Shown: piece by piece, positions 1 to 5,617 of the stretch
How the letters are laid out: each line of letters opens with the position of its first letter
Numbering within the stretch: position 1 is the stretch's first letter
DNA from: Candidatus Hermodarchaeota archaeon
Lineage (GTDB): Archaea > Asgardarchaeota > Hermodarchaeia > Hermodarchaeales > Hermodarchaeaceae
NCBI GenBank assembly: GCA_016840185.1
Contig: JAEOSV010000002.1
Location: 1 to 6,292 of the forward strand
DNA: 6,292 nt
Reading direction: 5' to 3'
The notes under the pieces: model-generated
Databases searched by the model: none
The model's input: the letters and a program-made list of their open reading frames with translations, nothing else
Told to the model about the DNA's origin: nothing
Made by a program: the position numbers and the translations under genes

Positions 1-492
1 ATCATCGGCATCTCCATCGCCGGAATTGTCCTCATGGTTCTTGGCATGGTTATGCTAATCATCGAAGCAAAAACCGATGTGGCCTTTGCCGGCCTCGCAG
101 GTGTTATTGGTATCGCCTGCTTTGTTTTAGGCGGAATCTTCTTCTTACCACCAAGTCAATGGCTTATCCCCACACAGCTCATGTGGCTCTTCCAAGGCAT
201 AGCTGCAACGACCGCACTAATTTTCTCAGCACTATTTGGCTATGCGATTTACAAAGCAGCAGAAGCCCGTCGGCTGACCAGCGATTTTGACCCTAAAAAA
301 ATTGCAGGGTCTCAGGGGATTGCAGAAACCAATTTGGATCCTGAAGGTCAAGTTCGGGCATTGGGCGAAAGTTGGATGGCCGAAGCTGAAAAAGGCGTAA
401 TCAAGGCTGGTGAATCCATTGAAGTGGTTCGCCTTGAGGGGATTCGACTCATAGTGAAAAAAACCGAATCCCCAGATGAATTTGTCGAATAA
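1..492 (+). CDS. NfeD-family membrane protein, C-terminal part (5' end outside window)
   Basis: The reading frame is open from base 1 to the TAA at 490-492, giving 163 residues. Hydrophobic segments lie near residues 1-22, 30-50 and 60-84, followed by a soluble C-terminal domain at about 104-153. That domain shows the NfeD pattern: a G-x-A-x-T-x-L-x-P-x-G-x-V-like start (IAETNLDPEGQV), a GESWMAEA core, then KAGESIEVV and a final GIRLIVKK strand, which together form an OB-fold. The first in-frame ATG (34) would leave only about ten residues of the first helix, and no ribosome binding site precedes it, so the true start probably lies to the left. NfeD proteins sit in the membrane and are often made next to stomatin/prohibitin-like proteins, or fused to a ClpP-like serine protease domain, in membrane quality control. 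Whether a protease domain precedes this part cannot be seen. Family call firm; exact subtype uncertain. Confidence 0.85.
   Translation: MIGISIAGIVLMVLGMVMLIIEAKTDVAFAGLAGVIGIACFVLGGIFFLPPSQWLIPTQLMWLFQGIAATTALIFSALFGYAIYKAAEARRLTSDFDPKKIAGSQGIAETNLDPEGQVRALGESWMAEAEKGVIKAGESIEVVRLEGIRLIVKKTESPDEFVE
457..463 (-). terminator. Possible oligo-T terminator for the MFS gene
   Basis: Read on the minus strand, this is a run of seven T about 35 bases past the stop codon of the transporter gene. Archaeal RNA polymerase often terminates at oligo-T without a hairpin. The run lies inside the convergent NfeD gene, where it encodes lysines, so it may be coincidental. Confidence 0.25.
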
Positions 493-497
493 CCTAA

Positions 498-1982
498 TTA
501 CGGCATTTCAGAAGGAGCAGGTCCTGCCGGTGGTTCTTCGGCTGAAACTAAATCATCATCGGCGACGACTGGTTTCGTGGGTACCAGACGGAGACCAAAG
601 AATAGAATTACTACTCCTACGAAACTGATGACTCCGAGCCAAAATAAGACAACAGGAACACCATAGTGGATAAGAACTGGAGCGAAGATGATAGTTTGTG
701 GAATGGCAAAAACTAGTGTGAGGGTAGGAATTAGAGAGTATATGCCGTTACGAATTTTATCGGGTACAAGATCTAACAGCAATCGAGAGTTCAGGATATT
801 ACTAAATGCTGAAAAAATGCCTGTAAGGATAAATGCTGCACAAATAATGAGAGTCGATAGTTGAAGATAGTTGAAAGGAAACGGAACAGCTACCGGGGGA
901 AGGAAAAAGATGAGAACCGCTAACCCGAAATAGAATAGGGGACCACACGTTTGGAGTAGGCGGGATCTGGGAATCCATTTAGGTGGTATCAGGTTGCGTG
1001 TCCAAACTCCAGCTCGTTCTATCCAAAGAACACCGAATGCAAAGAGTATGGTCCGAAAAATCGCTACAGACACATCACTGTTCCCAAGATAAGAATAGTA
1101 AATGAGAAACAAGAGCATATTTCCCCACACGACGATGGTGCTGCTCATGATAACAGAACCAATTAGAAAGAACATCACTAGCTTAGTGGAGAAACCGAAC
1201 ACCAAACCATCCTTGAGAATTTTAAAGTAGCTTCGAATCGAACGTTTCGGACGATTATTGATAACTTCCTGCGAATCGCGAAACAATATCAACGCCCCCC
1301 CAGCAAGAATCACACACAGAAGGGCTTGAAACACAAACACAGCTTCTCGTGTAAAGAGCACGGCAAAAATAGCCCCGGGGATGAGGACGCCCGTTGCTGC
1401 GACCTGAAAGAACATGCCCATTCGTCCTTGGGCTTTACTGTAGGCTTTCCGTTCAGGGTCTTTTGCGGCAGCACGATAATTGTTGTCAAACCATGCCATC
1501 AAAGCTCCCGAGTTGAGGGCAGCCCCAATTGCAGTAATTACATAAACAACGACCCAGAACCAGAAAAACGGGAACAAACCACCAAGGGAAGTGAGAAAGA
1601 ATACTAACCCGAAACAGAGATAGGATCCGGCTAGAATCCATCGTTGACCAATCCAATCTCCTATTCCCCCAGTAGGATAGTCTATCAAAAGTTGGGTGCC
1701 CATGGAAATCGCAGCAAGAATTCCAACAAAGGCAAACCCAATGATCCAACTCCCGAAGCCGATGATTTCAGCGACAAATATGGAGTAGTAGGTACTGGAT
1801 AACATGAATGCAAGTGCCGCAAGAGGCATCCAGGCAGCCGTGACTTTTGCCAGGTATTGAACACGTTTGGATTCCTCTTCTAATCCAAAGAATCTGGCAA
1901 TTCGACTCGTCACGATCCTAACCTTCTTGTTAGAGTTGTCTCTTGGATCGATTTGGGCTCTACTGCTACTAATGCTATTCAA
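498..1982 (-). CDS. Major facilitator superfamily-type membrane transporter
   Basis: The product is 494 residues with about twelve hydrophobic helices (approximately 46-66, 73-97, 116-134, 139-160, 192-211, 215-234, 264-297, 305-321, 347-364, 374-393, 414-437, 442-463). The loop between helices 2 and 3 (residues 101-115, DYPTGGIGDWIGQRW) matches MFS motif A, the G-x-x-x-D-x-x-G-x-R/Q-R signature. The long polar loop at about 235-260 fits the usual split between the two six-helix halves. The tail from 468 is acidic and proline-rich. The protein should be a secondary transporter in the cytoplasmic membrane; the substrate cannot be told from sequence. The start is unsettled. The longest frame begins with TTG (1982) with no ribosome binding site, while a GTG at 1913-1911 (residue 24) has AAGGT seven bases upstream and would still retain all helices. 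It is divergent from endonuclease IV and convergent with NfeD, with no linked regulator or enzyme to suggest a substrate. Confidence 0.85.
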   Translation of the reverse strand: MNSISSSRAQIDPRDNSNKKVRIVTSRIARFFGLEEESKRVQYLAKVTAAWMPLAALAFMLSSTYYSIFVAEIIGFGSWIIGFAFVGILAAISMGTQLLIDYPTGGIGDWIGQRWILAGSYLCFGLVFFLTSLGGLFPFFWFWVVVYVITAIGAALNSGALMAWFDNNYRAAAKDPERKAYSKAQGRMGMFFQVAATGVLIPGAIFAVLFTREAVFVFQALLCVILAGGALILFRDSQEVINNRPKRSIRSYFKILKDGLVFGFSTKLVMFFLIGSVIMSSTIVVWGNMLLFLIYYSYLGNSDVSVAIFRTILFAFGVLWIERAGVWTRNLIPPKWIPRSRLLQTCGPLFYFGLAVLIFFLPPVAVPFPFNYLQLSTLIICAAFILTGIFSAFSNILNSRLLLDLVPDKIRNGIYSLIPTLTLVFAIPQTIIFAPVLIHYGVPVVLFWLGVISFVGVVILFFGLRLVPTKPVVADDDLVSAEEPPAGPAPSEMP

Positions 1983-1993
1983 AAGGCTTGCTC

Positions 1994-2017
1994 TGAATCA
2001 GTTTTTATGCAGATTCA
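1994..2017. promoter_or_regulatory. Divergent promoter region with inverted repeat around a TATA-like box
   Basis: Only 49 bases separate the longest MFS frame from nfo. TTTTTATG at 2002-2009 is TATA-like and lies about 26 bases before the nfo ATG, the spacing expected for a leaderless archaeal transcript. Its complement (CATAAAAA) could serve the MFS gene and would favour the downstream GTG start. TGAATC (1994-1999) and GATTCA (2012-2017) are exact inverted copies 12 bases apart that bracket this box, so they could be a regulator site. The arms are short and chance occurrence is possible. Confidence 0.35.
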
Positions 2018-2031
2018 TCTAATAATGCCCT

Positions 2032-2877
2032 ATGGGACTCTTGGGCTGCCATGTGTCGATAGAAGGAGGAGTACATAATGCTCCGGTACGTGGTCATGAC
2101 TTGGGTTGTGAGGTCATCCAAATATTCACACGTAATCCCAATCAATGGAAGTGTAAAGCCCTCACAGAAGATAATATCACGGGTTTCAAACAAGGTACTA
2201 AGGCTTACAATATTCAAGTGGTCATGACTCATTCGATTTACCTCATTAACATGGCAAGCGGAGACCGTGCTCTACGGAGACGTTCAGAAAAGGCGTTTCT
2301 AAATGAAATGGACCGATGTGAAGCCCTCACCATTCCCTACCTCGTGTTTCATCCGGGATCATATCGAAATTCCACTGAAAAACGAGGGATTCGACGCCTA
2401 GTTAACAGTCTCAACCGTTTACTGAGTAAGCGCCCCGACCAACCAGTTCAAATTCTCATCGAAAATACAGCCGGAGCTGGGTCACTTCTTGGGAGCCGCT
2501 TTGAACAAATCGCAGAAATTCGAGAACACATTGAATCCTCTGATCGTGTCCATGTGTGTTTTGATACTTCTCATGCCTTTGCGGCAGGTTATGACCTACG
2601 TGCCCCCGAAGGCTATCATGACGTTATGGATGAGTTTGATACAATAATTGGGTTAAAACACTTGAAAGCATTTCACCTCAATGATTCAAAAACGGAGTTG
2701 GCAAGCCACCACGACCGACATGCAAATATTGGTTTAGGGGAAATCGGTGTACCCCTGTTTGGTGAACTTGTCAATGATCCGCGATTCAAATTTCACCCAA
2801 TGACCTTGGAAACACCAGGTGGAGAAGAATGGTTTCGAACAAATCTCCAGTTACTATTCAGCTTACGAACACGCTAG
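2032..2877 (+). CDS. nfo: Endonuclease IV (AP endonuclease family 2)
   Basis: The 281-residue product has the normal length for this zinc-dependent enzyme, which cuts DNA 5' to abasic sites in base-excision repair and also removes blocked 3' ends. All nine metal ligands known from E. coli Nfo have counterparts: H67, H107, E144, D178, H181, H215, D228, H230 and E260. They sit in the family signatures FHPGS (106-110), IENTAG (143-148), DTSHAFAAGYDLR (178-190), HLNDSK (215-220) and DRHANIGLGEIG (228-239). The N-terminal GCHVSIEGG matches the first barrel strand. The ATG at 2032 is used because it places GCHVS at the usual distance from the N-terminus. No ribosome binding site precedes it, but a TATA-like element about 26 bases upstream fits a leaderless message. 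It is a cytoplasmic TIM-barrel protein, transcribed alone, and nothing looks degraded. Confidence 0.97.
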   Translation: MGLLGCHVSIEGGVHNAPVRGHDLGCEVIQIFTRNPNQWKCKALTEDNITGFKQGTKAYNIQVVMTHSIYLINMASGDRALRRRSEKAFLNEMDRCEALTIPYLVFHPGSYRNSTEKRGIRRLVNSLNRLLSKRPDQPVQILIENTAGAGSLLGSRFEQIAEIREHIESSDRVHVCFDTSHAFAAGYDLRAPEGYHDVMDEFDTIIGLKHLKAFHLNDSKTELASHHDRHANIGLGEIGVPLFGELVNDPRFKFHPMTLETPGGEEWFRTNLQLLFSLRTR

Positions 2878-2882
2878 ATTGA

Positions 2883-2887
2883 TTTTT
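2883..2887 (+). terminator. Possible T-run terminator after nfo
   Basis: TTTTT lies just past the nfo TAG, in the 19-base gap between two convergent genes. Short oligo-T tracts can end archaeal transcripts, but five T is weak and no hairpin accompanies it. Confidence 0.25.
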
Positions 2888-2896
2888 GACGTACTT

Positions 2897-3709
2897 TCAT
2901 TCATGAGGGTTGAGACTTCTTCGATACCAATACAGCGTGAGTATTGATAGGCTAAGTGTAACGGTAACGATGACCCCTAAGATGACTCCCGTTTCAGGGG
3001 TGAGAATGGGACTGGGAGGTAATGGACCTGTGGTAAGAGAAATCTGACGAAGACGATAATAGTTGGCTCCATTGGCGAATCGAAACTCAGTGATGAATTC
3101 GCGGCGAAGAAGGACCCCCTGTTCACTGAAGTGAGCTAGATACCCGGAGATTGAAGTATAGGCATCCGTTTGACCATCCTGATTCATGTCATAGATAGAT
3201 ATGGTTTCACTGATCTCTCGAGAGAGATTCCAGTAATATAAATGCAGATCCGCATTTTCTTCAACGGTCCCACTCATTTGCGTCGCACTTTGATAGTCAT
3301 CAGCATCAGAAATGAATTCAAAGCTGTGTACCGACCAAAGAGTGTGTGTAAAATAGACTCGTGGCCCTGAGACAATGGAGGTGTGGCCTTCCATAACATT
3401 AGAATGATTGAGGTGGGTTAATCCCGCTGACAGGTTTAGTATTTCCGTCGTTAACCGTATGGTATACCCACCAACAGCTTCATCGATAGCAGTGATCCGA
3501 ATCCCGAATTGATGAGATATATCTTCACGAAGATTGGTTTGGTTCACTTTAGTGGTTTCAATAATCGAATCGGTGAACGTGTAGCTATCTCCTACAGAGT
3601 ATCCGAATGTAGCCTGCATTTCACTTCCTTCAACATATGGGCTAACTAAAATTCCGATAACACCAACGCAGGCTAGAAGGATAACAAGGATTTTCCTTAG
3701 TGTGTGCAT
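2897..3709 (-). CDS. Secreted, C-terminally membrane-anchored surface protein of unknown function
   Basis: I do not recognise a family. The frame runs to TGA at 2897. A TTG six bases upstream (3715) would give 272 residues, but the ATG at 3709 is preferred, giving 270; positions below count from the TTG. Basic residues (R7, K8) are followed by a hydrophobic stretch at about 9-26, which fits a signal peptide or an N-terminal anchor. A polar, Ser/Thr-rich ectodomain follows (about 30-236), with at least four N-x-S/T sequons (N58, N94, N103, N163). D176-x-N178-x-D180-G-x-x-D184 resembles an EF-hand-type calcium loop. A helix at about 243-263 followed by YRR and a short tail suggests a C-terminal anchor with the tail inside. 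It is probably displayed outside the cell. It lies 48 bases downstream of the HEAT-repeat gene on the same strand, so the two may share a transcript. Confidence is high that it is a real gene and low on function. Confidence 0.75.
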   Translation of the reverse strand: MHTLRKILVILLACVGVIGILVSPYVEGSEMQATFGYSVGDSYTFTDSIIETTKVNQTNLREDISHQFGIRITAIDEAVGGYTIRLTTEILNLSAGLTHLNHSNVMEGHTSIVSGPRVYFTHTLWSVHSFEFISDADDYQSATQMSGTVEENADLHLYYWNLSREISETISIYDMNQDGQTDAYTSISGYLAHFSEQGVLLRREFITEFRFANGANYYRLRQISLTTGPLPPSPILTPETGVILGVIVTVTLSLSILTLYWYRRSLNPHE

Positions 3710-3715
3710 GACCAA

Positions 3716-3734
3716 CCCCCAACAAGAAAGGGGG
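3716..3734 (-). promoter_or_regulatory. Small GC hairpin overlapping the possible ribosome binding site of the surface-protein gene
   Basis: On the minus strand CCCCC and GGGGG flank a nine-base loop. The GGGGG arm ends six bases before the ATG at 3709, where a purine-rich ribosome binding site would sit, so pairing could hide it. A TATA-like CTTAAAACA (3751-3743) lies just upstream. The stem is only five pairs and its function is speculative. Confidence 0.25.
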
Positions 3735-3757
3735 AGATTCTTTGTTTTAAGACTATG

Positions 3758-5113
3758 CTATTCGGCCTTATCCTTCTCTAATGGCGTATCTGATTCATAG
3801 TCTTCGATGAGCTTCGGCTCTTCTAAAGGTTCACCTAACCCTTCAAGCGTTGCCTTAGCATGATAACGCACTGCTTTCGCTGGGTCAGCAAGCGCTCGAC
3901 GAAGCTGAGGAGCCAAGGGTCGCCCCTTTTCACCCAGATAGGAAATACCACGCACGGCAACAACCCGCACCAGAGTGTTTTTGTCACCTAACATTCGCAC
4001 ATAGGCCTGCATGGCAGGTTCAGCCATCGGTCCCATTTCCTCAAGAATGTGGAGGGCATCCATTTTGACATAGATTTCTCCACTCTTTGCTGCAGTGAGG
4101 ACGGGACGAAGCAGGGCCAACGGGTCATAACCTATCCGGTAAAGTGCATGAGAGACAATGATTTGGATGATCGGATGATTCGAACCGAGGGCCTCAATCA
4201 AATCTGGTACTGAATCTTTAGCCTTTTTCCCGATTCGTCCGAGGTACTGGGTACATTGGAGGGCAAGAATCGGATTGAGATCTCTTAATCCTGAGATAAG
4301 TAACTCAATTTCGTCGTCGACTTTTTCACCGATGTCACCTAACGCTATCAGGGCTGCATTTTGTACGGATAGTTGGGGATCATTAAGCAGCTTTGTTAGT
4401 GCGTTCAGTGTGTCGTCGTCGGGCTTCTTCTTTTTGTGGATTCGTCCAAGTGCTAAAGCGGAGCAAATCCGAATATCTGCATTTTCGTGTTGTAATTGGT
4501 TTGCGATTTTTTGTGAAGCATCCAAAGCAGGAGGACCAATCCGTGCAAGAGCACAGATAACCTGTCCTTGAACGACGGGTTCTTCATCTCCGATGTAATT
4601 TATCAGCGTGGGGATTGCCTCTTTCGCCCGAGATCCTAGGTGGCGAATGATGGCTGCGGCTTTGGCGCGTAAATCAGGATCTTCCGACGTGAGAAGTTCC
4701 GTGACGGCAGGGAGCACCTTTTGACCCCCTGAAGCCAACTGATTGGCGACTTGGTTGCGTTTCCGCTTCTTCGATTTTATGACAATAATCATATCGTTAA
4801 TTTCTTCATCAGTTAAATCAGCCTCTGTGGGAATGGGTTCTTTAGGCATGGCAATGAAATCCACGGCAACTAGCCAGCTGTCGATTTCAGGAAACAGAAA
4901 ATCAATACCGAGACTTGTCTTGATTTTGTATTTCCTCATAGAACGTGACAAGTATAATTGTCCGATGAATCCGAAGAGAAAGACCCCGGTTCCCGCGATG
5001 ATGACATAAATCGCATAAGCCGGCACGAGATAGGCAGTGAAAGCGATGATGAATCCGATACACAAGATGTATCGGGAATATTTGAGAAAAGGAGAGATTT
5101 CTGGTTGATACAT
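3758..5113 (-). CDS. Membrane-anchored HEAT-repeat protein
   Basis: The product is 451 residues. Two hydrophobic helices near the N-terminus (about 15-33 and 35-54) form a hairpin, followed by a basic stretch (RSMRKYKIK, 57-65) expected on the cytoplasmic side. A linker follows with a second basic cluster (KSKKRKR, 113-119). From about 120 to 428 there are nine to ten tandem helical repeats of roughly 30-35 residues with the HEAT (PBS-lyase type) look: D/P-x-x-V/I-R-x-x-A-x-x-A-L-x-x-I/L-G, for example DLRAKAAAIIRHLG, SVQNAALIALGDIG and LVRVVAVRGISYLG. The tail is acidic. HEAT solenoids bind other proteins, so a scaffold or adaptor tethered to the inner membrane face is the likely role; no catalytic motif is visible and the partner is unknown. 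The ATG at 5113 is supported by a perfect GGAGGT nine bases upstream and by a TATA box. Neighbours on the same strand are FKBP upstream and a surface protein downstream. Confidence 0.88.
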   Translation of the reverse strand: MYQPEISPFLKYSRYILCIGFIIAFTAYLVPAYAIYVIIAGTGVFLFGFIGQLYLSRSMRKYKIKTSLGIDFLFPEIDSWLVAVDFIAMPKEPIPTEADLTDEEINDMIIVIKSKKRKRNQVANQLASGGQKVLPAVTELLTSEDPDLRAKAAAIIRHLGSRAKEAIPTLINYIGDEEPVVQGQVICALARIGPPALDASQKIANQLQHENADIRICSALALGRIHKKKKPDDDTLNALTKLLNDPQLSVQNAALIALGDIGEKVDDEIELLISGLRDLNPILALQCTQYLGRIGKKAKDSVPDLIEALGSNHPIIQIIVSHALYRIGYDPLALLRPVLTAAKSGEIYVKMDALHILEEMGPMAEPAMQAYVRMLGDKNTLVRVVAVRGISYLGEKGRPLAPQLRRALADPAKAVRYHAKATLEGLGEPLEEPKLIEDYESDTPLEKDKAE

Positions 5114-5122
5114 GGCAGGGGG

Positions 5123-5128
5123 ACCTCC
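5123..5128 (-). promoter_or_regulatory. Ribosome binding site of the HEAT-repeat gene
   Basis: On the minus strand this is a perfect GGAGGT, nine bases before the ATG at 5113. It settles the start of the HEAT-repeat gene. Confidence 0.75.
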
Positions 5129-5158
5129 ATGGGTTTGAGCAAGAGGCGCGGAAAGCTC

Positions 5159-5166
5159 TATTTAAA
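5159..5166 (-). promoter_or_regulatory. Archaeal TATA box for the HEAT-repeat gene
   Basis: TTTAAATA on the minus strand is a strong match to the archaeal TATA consensus. With the usual spacing of about 25 bases, transcription would start near 5136, giving a leader of about 23 bases that contains the GGAGGT site. This suggests the gene is transcribed on its own, not only by read-through from FKBP, whose stop codon is 25 bases upstream of the box. Confidence 0.6.
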
Positions 5167-5191
5167 CGTACCCATTGCGTCTGCACTGAAA

Positions 5192-5521
5192 CTAGGTTTC
5201 TTCAATGATGTCCACGAGAATTATTCGAAACTCTAAGGTTTTTCCAGCCATAGGATGGTTACCCTTTTTGCCGTAGGCTTGCTCTGGAGGTAAGACAACG
5301 GTTTTCTCTTCACCTGGTTTCAAACCGACAATGGCATCGTTAAATCCTTTGATAACTTGACCGGCACCTAAAGTAACCTTTAGTGGCTTGTAGTCTCGTC
5401 CTTTGTTATAGATGCCTGCTCGTTCTGCTTCCTTTTGTAAGGAAGTGTCAAACACTTTTCCACCGGGGAATTTGCCAACGTAGTGAACACGTACTGTATC
5501 GCCATTTTTTGCTTCGGACAT
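5192..5521 (-). CDS. FKBP-type peptidyl-prolyl cis-trans isomerase (short form)
   Basis: The 109-residue protein is a single FKBP domain, which speeds cis-trans isomerisation of peptide bonds before proline and assists folding in the cytoplasm; no signal peptide is present. Counterparts of the human FKBP12 active-site residues are visible: Y14 (Y26), F24-D25 (F36-D37), V56-I57 (V55-I56), F60 (replacing W59), Y83 (Y82) and F98 (F99). They lie in VHYVGKF, KVFDTS, GAGQVIKGFNDAIVGL and PPEQAYG. The segment at about 30-45 (KEAERAGIYNKGRDYKP) is longer than in FKBP12. The flap after QAYG is short, so this is not the SlyD-type long archaeal form, which carries an extra chaperone (IF) domain there. 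The ATG at 5521 is supported by GGAAGTGA six bases upstream. It is followed at 78 bases by the HEAT-repeat gene on the same strand. Confidence 0.95.
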   Translation of the reverse strand: MSEAKNGDTVRVHYVGKFPGGKVFDTSLQKEAERAGIYNKGRDYKPLKVTLGAGQVIKGFNDAIVGLKPGEEKTVVLPPEQAYGKKGNHPMAGKTLEFRIILVDIIEET

Positions 5522-5527
5522 AATCAG

Positions 5528-5535
5528 TCACTTCC
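5528..5535 (-). promoter_or_regulatory. Ribosome binding site of the FKBP gene
   Basis: GGAAGTGA on the minus strand differs by one base from the GGAGGTGA ideal and stands six bases before the ATG at 5521, confirming that start. Confidence 0.65.
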
Positions 5536-5546
5536 GAGGTTCTTGT

Positions 5547-5582
5547 CCATTGGTTGTTTACCTATTTGTGGATTACCAATGG
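5547..5582. promoter_or_regulatory. FKBP upstream region: 8-bp inverted repeat around a TATA-like box
   Basis: CCATTGGT (5547-5554) and ACCAATGG (5575-5582) are exact inverted copies separated by 20 bases. Between them, on the minus strand, CAAATAG (5568-5562) is TATA-like; initiation about 25 bases on would leave a short leader holding the GGAAGTGA site. The arms would bracket the promoter core, a placement suited to a repressor or activator dimer. An RNA hairpin with a 20-base loop after the kinase stop is the alternative. Confidence 0.35.
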
Positions 5583-5617
5583 GAAGAAGATGTTTGTTCA
5601 CAATTCGGAAGTCCATT

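Noticed and set aside
34..492. ATG at 34 as the true start of the NfeD gene
   Set aside because: The frame is open to base 1 with hydrophobic residues belonging to the same helix. Starting at 34 would cut the helix to about ten residues, and no ribosome binding site precedes it.
2005..2232. Minus-strand ORF opposite the start of nfo
   Set aside because: It is a shadow of the strongly conserved endonuclease IV frame, with no recognisable domain or ribosome binding site.
3758..5113. HEAT protein as a phycobilisome lyase or other enzyme
   Set aside because: The repeats resemble the PBS-lyase HEAT type, but no catalytic context or pigment genes exist here, and such repeats are common in generic scaffolds.
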